DNA of 55,916 nt from Actinomycetes bacterium (lineage in GTDB: Bacteria; Actinomycetota; Actinomycetes; Actinomycetales; Dermatophilaceae): positions 1 through 55,916 of the forward strand of contig JAJXUB010000004.1 of assembly GCA_021783215.1 (NCBI GenBank), given 5' to 3'. Below the pieces are notes generated by a model. The model had not been told where the DNA came from and did not search any database. It saw only the letters and a list, made by a program, of their open reading frames with translations. Shown here in pieces: positions 18,607 through 31,692 of the stretch. Every line of letters starts with the position of its first letter. Within the stretch, counting starts at the first letter, position 1. The translations under genes were made by a program, and so were the position numbers.

Positions 18607-19385
18607 CCGACGACGACCTCCTCCACGCACCGCTCCTGGTGGTCGGCCGGATCGAGCCCGCGTCGAACGTCGTCCTGCTCGTCCGGCTCGGTCCCGACGG
18701 GCGGTACGCCGTCCACAAGCCCGTCGCCGGCGAACGGCGACTGTGGGACTTCCCCGACGGGACGCTGGCCGGACGTGAGGTCGCCGCGTTCCTCGTCAGC
18801 GAGGCAGGCGGCTGGGACGTCGTGCCGAGGACGGTCCTCCGGTCCGGGCCCTACGGCACCGGGTCGACCCAGCTGTGGATCGGGGTGCCGGGGACCCCGC
18901 TGACGTCCGTCGCCGCGGTCGTCCCGGCCGCCGAGGTGCCCGACGGGTGGGTCGCTTCCTTCTCGGCGCAGGACGAGCAGGAGCGGGAGCTGACGGTCAT
19001 CCATGAGTCGGCTGCCGACGTGCGGTCGCTCGCGGTCCTCGACGCCGTCCTCAACAACTCCGACCGGAAGGGAGCGCACGTCGCCCGCGACGACGCCGGG
19101 TGCCTTTGGGGCTTCGACCACGGGGTGACGTGCCACGTCGACCCCAAGCTGCGGACCGTCCTGTGGGGCTTCGTGGGCGCCCGGATCGAACCGGCGGACA
19201 GTGAGCGCCTCGACCGCCTGCTGGCCGCCGCACGCGTGGGCGGGGAGCTGCGGAAGTCGCTGTCCGCTCACCTGACCGAGCCCGAGGTCGAGGCGCTGAT
19301 CGGTCGGGCGCGGAGGCTGCGGCATACGGGGGTCATGCCGGGGCCGGCACCGGGCTGGCCGAGCGTCCCGTGGCCGCCCCTGTGA
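18603..19385 (+). CDS. SCO1664-family protein
   Basis: Conserved motifs include GRIEPASNVVLLVRL, YAVHKPVAGERRLWDFPDG, GPYGTGSTQLWI and a C-terminal NNSDRKGAHV plus GFDHGVTCHVD. These resemble a phosphatidylinositol-kinase-like fold (HipA/PI3K type) with a catalytic Asp in the last motif. The role is unknown. No ATG, GTG or TTG fits the N-terminus: GTG 18639 would remove family residues, and GTG 18534 lies deep within DUF3090. A CTG at 18603, overlapping the DUF3090 stop as CTGA, gives the expected length of 260 residues. The start is uncertain. Confidence 0.85.
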   Translation: MTDDDLLHAPLLVVGRIEPASNVVLLVRLGPDGRYAVHKPVAGERRLWDFPDGTLAGREVAAFLVSEAGGWDVVPRTVLRSGPYGTGSTQLWIGVPGTPLTSVAAVVPAAEVPDGWVASFSAQDEQERELTVIHESAADVRSLAVLDAVLNNSDRKGAHVARDDAGCLWGFDHGVTCHVDPKLRTVLWGFVGARIEPADSERLDRLLAAARVGGELRKSLSAHLTEPEVEALIGRARRLRHTGVMPGPAPGWPSVPWPPL

Positions 19386-19408
19386 CGTGCCCCCGTTAGG
19401 CTGCCCGC

Positions 19409-20644
19409 GTGAAGTCATGGTCGGCGCCCGACATCCCGACGATTCCCGGCCATGGTGAGCCGCTTCGCCTGCGCGACACGTCCACAGGCGAGGTGCGTCC
19501 CGTGGGCCGCGGAGAGCGGGTCGGCGTCTATGTCTGCGGGATCACGCCGTACGACGCCACCCATCTCGGGCATGCGGCCACATACGTCGCGTTCGACGTC
19601 GTGGTTCGGGCGCTGCGGGACGCCGGCCACGCGGTCACCTACGTCCAGAACGTCACCGACGTCGACGACCCGCTCATCGAGCGCGCCGTGCATACGGGCG
19701 TCGACTGGGCCGACCTCGCCGCGTCGGAGACGGCGCTGTTCCGCGTGGACATGGAGGCCCTGCGGGTCATCCCGCCGGACGCGTACGTCGGGGTCGTCGA
19801 GTCCGTCGACCGGATCGCCGAGGACGTCGTCGCGCTCCTTGACACCGGGCATGCCTACACCGTCGCGGTGCCCGACGGGCCCGGCGAGGACGTCTACCTC
19901 GACATCGCCTGCTGCCCCCGGTTCGGCTCCGTCAGCGGCTGGACCCGGGCAGAGATGCTCGCTGTCTGGGTCGAGCGCGGCGGCGACCCCGAGCGCGTGG
20001 GCAAGCGCGACCCGCTCGACCCCCTCCTGTGGCGCGCCACCCGACCGGGGGAACCGCGGTGGCCGCACCCCCGGCTCGGGGAAGGTCGGCCGGGCTGGCA
20101 CATCGAGTGCACGAGTATCGCCCTGGATCGCCTCACCGTGCCGTTCGACATCCAGGGAGGCGGCTCCGACCTCATCTTCCCTCACCACGAGATGAGCGCG
20201 GCCCAGGCCGAGGCCCTCACCGGCCGGACGCCGTATGCCGAGGCCTACGTCCACCAGGGGATGGTGGGCTTCGAGGGGTCGAAGATGAGCAAGAGCAAGG
20301 GGAACCTCGTCCTCGTGTCCCGCCTCCGGGAGGACGGCGTCGACCCGATGGCGATCCGGCTCGTCCTTCTGGCGCACCACTATGCCGAGGACTGGGAGTA
20401 CACCGATGACCAGCTCGAGCGGGCCGGGGAGCGGCTCGCGACCTGGCGGTCGGCCTTCGACCGCGACGCCGGGCCCGATGCCTCACCGGTGGTGGCCGCC
20501 CTGCGTGCCGCGGTCGCCGACGACCTGTCGACACCGCGCGCCCTGGAGATCATCGACAGGTGGGCGAGCAAGCCGGGGGCATCGCCCACGGCGCCCGGCG
20601 CGGTCGCGTCGGCCGTCGACACGCTGCTCGGCGTCCACGGCTAG
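19409..20644 (+). CDS. mshC: cysteine-1-D-myo-inosityl 2-amino-2-deoxy-alpha-D-glucopyranoside ligase
   Basis: A 411-residue enzyme that joins cysteine to glucosaminyl-inositol in mycothiol synthesis. It is built like cysteinyl-tRNA synthetase without the tRNA-binding tail. The zinc-site Cys lies in VYVCGITPYDATHLGHA, which also holds the HLGH nucleotide motif. GWHIECTSIA and FPHHEMSAAQAEA complete the zinc and substrate site, and KMSKSKGN is intact. TAGGCT at 19397-19402 is 6 nt before the GTG start. Its presence marks the host as a mycothiol producer. Confidence 0.97.
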   Translation: MKSWSAPDIPTIPGHGEPLRLRDTSTGEVRPVGRGERVGVYVCGITPYDATHLGHAATYVAFDVVVRALRDAGHAVTYVQNVTDVDDPLIERAVHTGVDWADLAASETALFRVDMEALRVIPPDAYVGVVESVDRIAEDVVALLDTGHAYTVAVPDGPGEDVYLDIACCPRFGSVSGWTRAEMLAVWVERGGDPERVGKRDPLDPLLWRATRPGEPRWPHPRLGEGRPGWHIECTSIALDRLTVPFDIQGGGSDLIFPHHEMSAAQAEALTGRTPYAEAYVHQGMVGFEGSKMSKSKGNLVLVSRLREDGVDPMAIRLVLLAHHYAEDWEYTDDQLERAGERLATWRSAFDRDAGPDASPVVAALRAAVADDLSTPRALEIIDRWASKPGASPTAPGAVASAVDTLLGVHG

Positions 20645-20664
20645 ATGCCTGCGAGCCGGGGCGC

Positions 20665-21519
20665 TCAGGCGTCGGGCGGGTCGCTGCCGCGGCGGCGAAG
20701 GTACCGCTCGAACTCGCGGGCGATGGCGTCACCGCTGGCCTCCGGGAGGTCGGCCGTGTCCTGGGCCTCCTCGAGATCGGAGACGTAGTCGGCGACCTCT
20801 TCGTCGCTCTGGGCGAGCTCGTCGACCCCGCGCTCCCAGGCGCGCGCGTTCTCCTCGAGGTCGCCGTGCCGGATCGGTGCGTCGAAGAGCTCCTCGAGCC
20901 GGGACAGCAGGGCCAGGGTCACCTTGGGCGACGGGGAGTGCGGAGCGTAGTGGGGGACCGCCGCCCAGCAGGAGATCGACTCCAGGCCGGCCTGCGCCGC
21001 CGCGTCGGCGAGTATGCCGACGATCCCCGTGGGCCCCTCGTAGGTGCTCGGCTCGAGGTCGTGGCGATGGCGGGTGTCCTCGTCGTCGGACGTCGTCGTG
21101 ACGGGGATTGGCCGTGTGTGGGCGACGTCGGCCATGAGCGCGCCGAGCGTGACGACCGTTGTCACGTCGGCGTCTCGGGCCAGCTCGAGGATCTCGATGG
21201 CGAAGGCCCGCCAGTGGAACGAGGGCTCGATGCCCTGGATGAGGATGACGTCCCGGCCGAGGGAGGTGTTGGTCGCGACGAGGATCCGCGTGGTGCGCCA
21301 GTGGATCCGGCGCTGCCCGCTGTCGACGACGACCCGTGGGCGCGTCACCTGGAAGTCGTAGTACTCCTCCGGGTCGAGGGCGGCGACGGGCTCCGCGCTC
21401 CAGAGGTCGGCGAGGTACTCGATGAGAGCCGTGGCCGCCTCACCGGCGTCGTTCCAGCCCTCGAAGGCCGCAATGAGGACGGGGTTGTCCAGCTCGGGCA
21501 GGTCCTCCAGCTCGATCAT
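20665..21519 (-). CDS. PAC2 family protein
   Basis: A 284-residue protein with the PAC2 start MIELEDLPELDNPVLIAAFEGWNDAG and a Rossmann-like core including VILIQGIEPSFHWRAF. Eukaryotic PAC2 relatives are proteasome assembly chaperones; the bacterial function is unknown, and a link to the proteasome genes here is only suggestive. ATG at 21519 has GGGAGG about 8 nt upstream. A seven-codon leader ORF ends on this start. Confidence 0.88.
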   Translation of the reverse strand: MIELEDLPELDNPVLIAAFEGWNDAGEAATALIEYLADLWSAEPVAALDPEEYYDFQVTRPRVVVDSGQRRIHWRTTRILVATNTSLGRDVILIQGIEPSFHWRAFAIEILELARDADVTTVVTLGALMADVAHTRPIPVTTTSDDEDTRHRHDLEPSTYEGPTGIVGILADAAAQAGLESISCWAAVPHYAPHSPSPKVTLALLSRLEELFDAPIRHGDLEENARAWERGVDELAQSDEEVADYVSDLEEAQDTADLPEASGDAIAREFERYLRRRGSDPPDA

Positions 21520-21539
21520 GTGCAGCCTCCCGTCGCCAT
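21516..21539 (-). CDS. possible seven-residue leader peptide before PAC2
   Basis: A short ORF, MATGGCT, begins with an ATG 6 nt downstream of TAGGGT (21546-21551) and ends with a TGA that overlaps the PAC2 ATG as ATGA. It would be a leaderless mini-ORF coupled to PAC2. It may equally be a plain 20-nt untranslated leader. Confidence 0.3.
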   Translation of the reverse strand: MATGGCT

Positions 21540-21782
21540 GGCGCCACCCTACGTCCCGGCGCTGCGAGTCGGCCTCAACCGTCGGTCAGGTGCGGCGGCG
21601 TTGAGTCTCTCGATGGTCAGCGGTGGCGCCGCTGAGGGGCGCGGGCACGGGTGACCTCGTTCTCGAGGCGGGGCACCCGGGTGGCCGTCACGCCCCGGAG
21701 CGAAGGTCGCGGACGGGGCGACCGGGATGGATCTAGGGTGGGTCGCTGCAGTGCTGGTGCATGCGGAGCTTCGGAGGTCATT

Positions 21783-22496
21783 CTGAGCAACACGATTCCC
21801 GGTGAGTCGACTGGTCAGCGCGAGAGCGAGGGACTGCTGTTGCCGAAGGCCGTCCTGTGGGACATGGATGGGACCCTCGTCGACACCGAGCCGACGTGGA
21901 TCGCCGCCGAGTACGCGCTTGTCGAGTCCTACGGGGGCTCCTGGAACGACGGGCACGCGCACAACCTCGTCGGGTCGGACCTGCGTGCCTCGGCCCGCTA
22001 CATCCGTGAGCACACCTCCGTGACGCTGTCCGTCGACGGCATCGTCGAGCGGCTCACCGCCGAGGTCGCCGGCGCCATGGGGCGGGACGTCCCCTGGCAG
22101 CCGGGTGCCCTGGACCTCCTCGGCGAGGTGCGCGCCTGCGGCATCCGGACCGCGCTGGTGACGATGTCGTGGCGCCCGCTCGTGGACATCGTCCTCGCGG
22201 CGCTGCCACCAGGGTCGTTCGACACGGTGATCACCGGCGACGCCGTGACGCACGGGAAGCCGCACCCCGAGCCGTATGCCACGGCCTGCCGGGAGCTGGG
22301 CGTGGCACCCGCCGACTGCCTCGCCCTCGAGGACTCGGCCACCGGGGCGAGGTCTGCGGTCGGCGCGGGCTGCCGCGTCGTCGTCGTGCCGCATACGGTG
22401 CCCGTCGCGGCCATCGAGGGAACCGTCGCGGTCACCACGCTCGAGGGGGCCGGCATCGAGCGGCTCGCCATGCTGGCGGGGTTCTCGGGCGGCTGA
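21783..22496 (+). CDS. HAD-family hydrolase
   Basis: A beta-phosphoglucomutase-like phosphatase. Motif I is WDMDGTLVDTEPTW, motif II lies in TALVTMSWRP, and motifs III/IV are HGKPHPEPY and LALEDSATGARSA. Substrate unknown. The start is unclear. TTG at 21840 would begin directly before motif I with GAGGG upstream. A CTG at 21783 is preceded by a strong GGAGG (21773-21777) with 5-nt spacing and adds a 19-residue tail. GTG 21651 lies upstream of the promoter-like TAGGGT at 21734-21739 and is unlikely. Confidence 0.88.
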   Translation: MSNTIPGESTGQRESEGLLLPKAVLWDMDGTLVDTEPTWIAAEYALVESYGGSWNDGHAHNLVGSDLRASARYIREHTSVTLSVDGIVERLTAEVAGAMGRDVPWQPGALDLLGEVRACGIRTALVTMSWRPLVDIVLAALPPGSFDTVITGDAVTHGKPHPEPYATACRELGVAPADCLALEDSATGARSAVGAGCRVVVVPHTVPVAAIEGTVAVTTLEGAGIERLAMLAGFSGG

Positions 22497-22504
22497 AGAC
22501 CGGC

Positions 22505-23353
22505 TCAGTCGTCGGCGGGCTCGACGTGGCCGGTGGCGGCGGGGTCGACGGCACGGCTCGTCGCATCGGCGGGCAGCGGCGGCGGCGTCCCGCCCCACGC
22601 GGGACACAGGTCACGGAAGTCGCACCAGTCGCACAGCCGCCCGGGGCTGGGGCGCCAGTCGCCGGTGTCGGCGGCCCTCTCGATGGCGGCCCACACGGCC
22701 TTGACGTTGGCCTGGAGGCCGAGGAGGTCGCGCTCCTCAGGGTAGTACCGCACGACCTGGCCGTCGCCGAGGTAGACGAGCTGGAGCAGGGTGGGAATCT
22801 CGCCGCGCAACCGCCAGAGGACGAGGGCGTAGAACTTCATCTGGAACAGGGCCTTGCCCTCGTAGCGCTCGGCAGGGGAGCGGCCCGTCTTGTAGTCGAC
22901 GACCCGCATGGCCCCGGTGCCCGGGGCAACGTCGAGCCGGTCGATGTAGCCGCGGAGGGTGAGCCCGTCGACGTCGGTCTCGACGTAGAGCTCGCGCTCC
23001 GCGGGTTCGAGGCGAACCGGGTCCTCGAGGGTGAACCAGCGCTCGATGAGGCCACCCGCCTGGGCGAACCAGCCCGCTTCATCGAGATCGGGCGCGTCCT
23101 CGATCATGGCGACGAGACCAGGCTCCTCCTCGGTGAGCTCGGCCCACAGGCCGGGCAGGAGGCCGATGGCGTTCGCCGGGGTGCGTTCACCGGCCGGCAG
23201 GTCGAAGAGCCGCTCGAGGACCGCATGGACGAGCGTGCCCCGCGCGGCCGCGGGCGACGGAGGCGACGGGAGCCGGTCGACGACACGGAACCGGTAGAGC
23301 ATGGGGCACTGTTTGAAGTCCGAGGCCCGGCTCGGGGACAGGGCAGGCGGCAT
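22505..23353 (-). CDS. RecB-family exonuclease, PD-(D/E)XK nuclease
   Basis: A 282-residue single-domain nuclease of the Cas4/RecB class. It begins LSPSRASDFKQCPMLYRFR, with the first cluster Cys. The catalytic core includes GTLVHAVLERLF, GYIDRLDV and VVDYKTG (the D/E-x-K motif). Three further Cys in the C-terminal CDWCDFRDLCPAW would complete a [4Fe-4S] cluster together with the first Cys. It probably works in DNA repair. ATG at 23353 is preferred over the longer reading from 23410. Confidence 0.92.
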   Translation of the reverse strand: MPPALSPSRASDFKQCPMLYRFRVVDRLPSPPSPAAARGTLVHAVLERLFDLPAGERTPANAIGLLPGLWAELTEEEPGLVAMIEDAPDLDEAGWFAQAGGLIERWFTLEDPVRLEPAERELYVETDVDGLTLRGYIDRLDVAPGTGAMRVVDYKTGRSPAERYEGKALFQMKFYALVLWRLRGEIPTLLQLVYLGDGQVVRYYPEERDLLGLQANVKAVWAAIERAADTGDWRPSPGRLCDWCDFRDLCPAWGGTPPPLPADATSRAVDPAATGHVEPADD

Positions 23354-23497
23354 ACGCAACTCACTCCCAGGATCGACAGGCCAACCGTATGCCGCACCCC
23401 CGACAGCCACCCGGCTCCGCCCACGGCCCTCGGGTTCTAGCCCCCGGCGCAGAGACCCGGGCCGTCGCGCTGGAGCCCCGCAGGGTCGGGGAGGGTG

Positions 23498-27277
<3,780 letters not shown>

Positions 27278-27323
27278 GAGGAGCAAGTATCCCTTGTCGC
27301 TCCGGGTCGCATAGGGTCGGACC

Positions 27324-28427
27324 ATGTCCCAGGCGGCGGGGTCCGGCGTGCGGATCGGGACCGTCGCCGGAGCGCCGGTGCGGATCGGCGCCTCGTGGTT
27401 CGTCCTCGCCGCCCTCGTCGCCGTGGCCTATGGGCCGGGTATCCACGCGCAGCGTCCCGACCTCGGCGGGTGGGCCTATGTCGTCGCCCTCGGCTACGCC
27501 GCGTTCCTTCTCGTCTCGGTCCTCGTCCACGAGGGCGCCCATGCGTGGGCCGCCCGCGGGTTCGGCCATCGGGTCCACGTCATCGCGGCCGACCTCCTCG
27601 GCGGGCACACGAGCTTCGACCCCTCCGACCTGCGCCCCGGTCCCGCGGCCGTCATAGCCCTGGCCGGCCCCGCCTCCAACCTCGTCCTCGGCGGCATCTT
27701 CTGGTGGGCCTCGCAGGGGCTGCCCGAGGCAAGCGTCGCTCGGCTGCTCATCGGTGCCGCCGGCGTCGTCAACCTCCTCCTCGGGGTCTTCAACGCTTTG
27801 CCGGGCCTTCCGCTGGACGGGGGCCAGGCCGTCGAGGCCGGGGTCTGGCGGCTCACCGGCCGGCGCTCGACGGGGACCCGGGTCGCGGCCGTATGCGGTC
27901 TGCTCGTCACGGCGGCGATCCTCCTGTGGTGGGTCGTTCTGCCGGTGCTCAACCACCAGGGCATCGGGCTCGGGGTCGTCTGGAGCGTCCTCATCGGCAT
28001 GTCCATGTGGCGCGGCGCCCAGCAGGCCCTCGTCCGGGCGAGGTTCACCGACCGGATCGACGGGCGGACGGTCGCCGACGTCCTCCTCCGTGTGCCGGTC
28101 GTCCCCGTCCAGACCCCGTTGGCCGCGGTCGCCGAAGCGGTGTCCCGCGGCGGCGTCGTCACCGAGCTCGGCCGCCCGGTCGGGCTCATCGACCCCACCC
28201 TCCTGATCGCCGCCGGCGCGACGCCGCCACCAACGACGACGGTCGCGGCGGTCACCGTGCGCCAGCCGGACGGTTGGGTCATCGAGGTGAGCACCGGCGC
28301 CCCGCTCCTCGTGCTCGTCCAGCGGCTCGCGGTGAGCCGGGCTCCCATCGCCGCCATCGTCTCCGACGGCGTGGTCGAGGGCATTGTCCGGGCTGCCGAC
28401 GTCAACGCCCTTCTCTCCGGCCGCTGA
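27324..28427 (+). CDS. M50-family site-2 protease with CBS region
   Basis: A 367-residue integral membrane metalloprotease. The zinc motif HEGAH is at residues 69-73 in [16 protein letters not shown], and the third ligand Asp165 is in [15 protein letters not shown]. About five to six membrane segments precede a cytosolic region resembling a CBS pair (residues 235-367). Such proteases cleave membrane-bound regulators; the substrate is unknown. TAGGGT at 27312-27317 is 6 nt before the ATG, so leaderless expression is likely. Confidence 0.92.
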   Translation: MSQAAGSGVRIGTVAGAPVRIGASWFVLAALVAVAYGPGIHAQRPDLGGWAYVVALGYAAFLLVSVLVHEGAHAWAARGFGHRVHVIAADLLGGHTSFDPSDLRPGPAAVIALAGPASNLVLGGIFWWASQGLPEASVARLLIGAAGVVNLLLGVFNALPGLPLDGGQAVEAGVWRLTGRRSTGTRVAAVCGLLVTAAILLWWVVLPVLNHQGIGLGVVWSVLIGMSMWRGAQQALVRARFTDRIDGRTVADVLLRVPVVPVQTPLAAVAEAVSRGGVVTELGRPVGLIDPTLLIAAGATPPPTTTVAAVTVRQPDGWVIEVSTGAPLLVLVQRLAVSRAPIAAIVSDGVVEGIVRAADVNALLSGR

Positions 28428-28472
28428 GGCGGCGCGGAGCGGCATCCACGCCGGTCGCTAGACTCCGCGGCC

Positions 28473-29471
28473 ATGACCGCCGTGGGCGCCGAGCTGCGCA
28501 GGGGACCGTTCCGAGCGGGGGAGCGGGTCCAGCTGACCGACTCCAAGGGCAGGCTCCACACCATCGTCCTGCAGCCGGGGCGGGAGTTCCACACCCACCG
28601 CGGGCACCTGCGGCACGACGACCTCATCGGCCGCCCGGACGGCTCGACGGTGACCAACACGGCGGGCATCGAGTACCTGGCCCTGCGGCCACTCCTGCCG
28701 GACTACGTCATGTCGATGCCCCGCGGTGCGGCCGTCGTCTACCCCAAGGACGCCGGGCAGATCGTCACAATGGCGGACGTCTTCCCGGGCGCGCGTGTCG
28801 TCGAGGCCGGAGTCGGCTCCGGCGCCCTGGCGATGTCCCTGCTGCGCGCCGTCGGCGAAGACGGCCGGCTGTGGTCGTTCGAGCGACGCGAGGACTTCGC
28901 CGAGATCGCCCGGGCGAACGTCCGACTCCTGTTCGGGGTCGAGCACCCCGCCTGGGTCGTCACCGTCGGCGACCTCGTCGAGCGCCTCCCGGCCACCGTG
29001 CCCGCGGGGACGGTTGACCGGGTCGTCCTGGACATGCTCGCCCCGTGGGAGTGCCTCGACGTCGTCTATGACGCCATGACGCCCGGGGCCGTCCTCATCT
29101 GCTACGTCGCGACGACCACCCAGCTGTCCCGGCTCGCCGAGACGGTCCGCGGGCACGGCGGGTTCACCGAGCCCGCCGCGTGGGAGTCCCTCATCCGCGA
29201 CTGGCACCTCGAGGGGCTCGCCGTCCGGCCCGAGCACCGGATGCACGGGCACACGGGGTTCCTCCTGACCAGCCGGCGCCTGGCTGACGGGGTGGCGCCA
29301 CCGCTGCGGAAGCGCCGGCCGGCCAAGGGGGCTTACGGGCAGGACGGCGCCGAGCCGATGCCGGAGGGGGAGTGGACGCCTGAGGACGTCGGCGAGCGCA
29401 TCCCCTCCGAGAAGCGCGTCCGCCGCGTCCGCCGCGCCGTGACGGAATCCTCGGGGCCGACCACGGCTTGA
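28473..29471 (+). CDS. trmI: tRNA (adenine-58-N1)-methyltransferase
   Basis: A 332-residue class I methyltransferase making m1A58 in the T-loop of tRNAs, as Rv2118c does. An N-terminal beta domain is followed by the AdoMet motif [20 protein letters not shown] (about residues 110-129) and [12 protein letters not shown] with the catalytic Asp. Directly precedes the proteasome ATPase gene, as in mycobacteria and streptomycetes. TAGACT lies 8 nt before the ATG. Confidence 0.95.
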   Translation: MTAVGAELRRGPFRAGERVQLTDSKGRLHTIVLQPGREFHTHRGHLRHDDLIGRPDGSTVTNTAGIEYLALRPLLPDYVMSMPRGAAVVYPKDAGQIVTMADVFPGARVVEAGVGSGALAMSLLRAVGEDGRLWSFERREDFAEIARANVRLLFGVEHPAWVVTVGDLVERLPATVPAGTVDRVVLDMLAPWECLDVVYDAMTPGAVLICYVATTTQLSRLAETVRGHGGFTEPAAWESLIRDWHLEGLAVRPEHRMHGHTGFLLTSRRLADGVAPPLRKRRPAKGAYGQDGAEPMPEGEWTPEDVGERIPSEKRVRRVRRAVTESSGPTTA

Positions 29472-29548
29472 TCGCCTATGGTCGAGGAGTGGCCGACGGC
29501 GACGACGGCCACAGGGGCAGACTCACGGCGATGAGCGGAGGTGGCCAC

Positions 29549-31210
29549 ATGACCGAGACGGGCAGCGCGGCCGACCGGGTGCGCATACGGGACCTCGAGG
29601 CGACGGTCCGGCGGCTCGAGTCGAAGCTCACGTCGATGTCGGGCCAGAACGACCGGCTCGTGCGCACCCTCAAGGAAGCCCGGGGCCAGCTCGTCAGCCT
29701 CAAGGGCGAGGTCGAGCGGCTCGCCCAGCCGCCGTCGGCGTTCGGAGTCGTCCTTGAGACGTTCGACGACGCGACGGCGGACGTCATGACCGGGGGCCGC
29801 AAGCTTCACGTCGCCGTCAGCCCGACGGTCGACGAGGATCTCGTCGTCGGCTGCGAGGTCGTCCTCAACGAGGCCCTCAACGTCGTCGCGGTGCGGGGCT
29901 TCGAGCGGGTCGGCGAGGTCGCCCTGGTCAAGGAGCTCATCGGCGAGGACCGCGCCCTCGTCGTCGCCCGCGGTGACGAGGAGCGTGTCGTCCGGCTGTC
30001 GGCGCCGCTGGTCGACGGGGCCGTTCGGGTCGGCGACGCGCTCATGCTCGAGCACCGGACGGGACTGGCCTACGAGCGGATCATGAAGTCCGAGGTCGCC
30101 GACCTCGTCCTCGAGGAGGTTCCGGATATCTCGTACGAGGACATCGGCGGCCTCTCCGGCCAGATCGAGGCGATCCGCGACTCCATCGAGCTGCCGTACC
30201 TCCATCCCGACCTGTACGACCAGCACCAGCTGCGGCCACCGAAGGGCGTCCTCCTCTACGGCCCGCCCGGCTGCGGCAAGACGATGATCGCCAAGGCCGT
30301 CGCCGCGTCGCTCGCCCGCAAGGTCGCCGAGAAGGAGGGCAAGCCGCTGGCGACGGCGTACTTCCTCAACATCAAGGGCCCTGAGCTGCTCAACAAGTAC
30401 GTCGGCGAGACCGAGCGGCACATCCGGCTCATCTTCCAGCGGGCCCGGGAGAAGTCGGACTCCGGCAACCCGGTCGTCGTCTTCTTCGACGAGATGGACA
30501 GCCTGTTCCGCACCCGCGGCTCCGGGGTCTCCTCGGACGTGGAGACGACGATCGTGCCTCAGCTGCTCTCCGAGATCGACGGGGTGGAGCGGCTCGACAA
30601 CGTCATCGTCATCGGCGCAAGCAACCGCGAGGACATGATCGACCCGGCGATCCTGCGCCCCGGTCGGCTCGACGTGAAGATCAAGATCGAGCGCCCCGAC
30701 GCCGAGGCGGCGCAGGACATCTTCGCCAAGTACCTGACGCCCGACCTCCCCCTCCACGCCGACGACCTCGCCGAGCACGGCGGGTCCGCGCAGGAGACCG
30801 TCGACGACATGATCCGGGCCGTCGTCGGGCGGATGTACGCCGAGACCGAGGAGAACGAGTTCCTTGAGGTCACCTACGCCGGGGGCGACAAGGAGATCCT
30901 CCACTTCAAGGACTTCAACTCCGGTGCGATGATCCAGAACATCGTCGACCGGGCGAAGAAGACGGCGATCAAGGACTTCCTCACGGCGGGCCACTACGGG
31001 CTGCGCGTCGAGCATCTTCTCGCGAGCTGCGTCGACGAGTTCAAGGAGAACGAGGACCTCCCGAACACGACGAACCCCGACGACTGGGCCCGCATCTCCG
31101 GCAAGAAGGGCGAGCGCATCGTCTACATCCGCACCCTGGTGTCGGGCAAGTCTGGCTCGGAACCGGGTCGGACGATCACGACCGTGCAGAACACCGGCCA
31201 GTACCTCTGA
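29549..31210 (+). CDS. mpa: proteasome-associated ATPase (ARC/Mpa)
   Basis: A 553-residue hexameric AAA+ ATPase that recognises Pup-tagged proteins and unfolds them into the 20S core. Domains in order: N-terminal coiled coil that binds Pup (about residues 10-55), two OB folds, then the AAA+ domain with GPPGCGKTM (about 236-244), FFDEMDSLF and the Arg-finger region. The C-terminus ends Gln-Tyr-Leu; the penultimate Tyr is the gate-opening residue in the family. ATG 29549 is chosen because GGAGG lies 7 nt upstream; ATG 29531 is the alternative. TATGGT at 29477-29482 could be its -10 element. Confidence 0.97.
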   Translation: MTETGSAADRVRIRDLEATVRRLESKLTSMSGQNDRLVRTLKEARGQLVSLKGEVERLAQPPSAFGVVLETFDDATADVMTGGRKLHVAVSPTVDEDLVVGCEVVLNEALNVVAVRGFERVGEVALVKELIGEDRALVVARGDEERVVRLSAPLVDGAVRVGDALMLEHRTGLAYERIMKSEVADLVLEEVPDISYEDIGGLSGQIEAIRDSIELPYLHPDLYDQHQLRPPKGVLLYGPPGCGKTMIAKAVAASLARKVAEKEGKPLATAYFLNIKGPELLNKYVGETERHIRLIFQRAREKSDSGNPVVVFFDEMDSLFRTRGSGVSSDVETTIVPQLLSEIDGVERLDNVIVIGASNREDMIDPAILRPGRLDVKIKIERPDAEAAQDIFAKYLTPDLPLHADDLAEHGGSAQETVDDMIRAVVGRMYAETEENEFLEVTYAGGDKEILHFKDFNSGAMIQNIVDRAKKTAIKDFLTAGHYGLRVEHLLASCVDEFKENEDLPNTTNPDDWARISGKKGERIVYIRTLVSGKSGSEPGRTITTVQNTGQYL

Positions 31211-31220
31211 GCCGTGGGCC

Positions 31221-31242
31221 CGCGCCGGTCAGGGTCGGCGCG
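31221..31242. terminator. bidirectional hairpin, mpa / DUF3054
   Basis: CGCGCCG (31221-31227) and CGGCGCG (31236-31242) form a 7-bp stem with an 8-nt loop between the mpa stop and the last codons of the convergent DUF3054 gene. No T-run. Confidence 0.5.
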
Positions 31243-31606
31243 CCTCGACACGGTCGGCGACCCAGCGCCAGCCGAGGAGGAAGAGGCCGAGGAAGCACGC
31301 GGCGACGACGACGAAGGCCACGGCGACGCCCTGGTGGGTGACGGCCCGCAGCACCATCCCGAGGACGACGGTGACGACCCACACGACGACACCCCCGCGG
31401 AGGGTGTCGGGCCGACGCGTGCGGGCCACGACCCAGCCGACAAGGGCCCCGACGATGAACGGGTACGCCGTCAGGAGCCAGCCGTAGAGACTCAGGCCCT
31501 CGTGATGTGACAGGCGTCCGATGGCGGCGAAGAGGAGGATGAACACGGCGTCGAGGGACTCGGCCCACCGGCGTGGTGGGGGTTCCATGGCAGTGGCGTC
31601 GGTCAT
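31229..31606 (-). CDS. DUF3054 family membrane protein
   Basis: A 125-residue protein with four predicted membrane helices. It matches DUF3054 in the motif AVFILLFAAIGRLSHHEG and in the later PFIVGALVGW. Function unknown. ATG at 31606 is 6 nt after TAGGCT on the minus strand; an ATG 18 nt downstream is also possible. It sits between mpa and dop on the opposite strand, which breaks the usual co-directional proteasome run. Confidence 0.85.
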   Translation of the reverse strand: MTDATAMEPPPRRWAESLDAVFILLFAAIGRLSHHEGLSLYGWLLTAYPFIVGALVGWVVARTRRPDTLRGGVVVWVVTVVLGMVLRAVTHQGVAVAFVVVAACFLGLFLLGWRWVADRVEARRP

Positions 31607-31692
31607 GCTGCGAGCCTAACGAGCGGCCCGACCGACACCATCCGTGCAGGGCCGGGGGACCTCGTCGCCGGACGGCCCATAGGGTGAAGGGC

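Noticed and set aside
27278-27323. Cobalamin riboswitch upstream of metH
   Set aside because: The gap to the divergent gene is only 46 bp and shows no conserved B12-box-like sequence.
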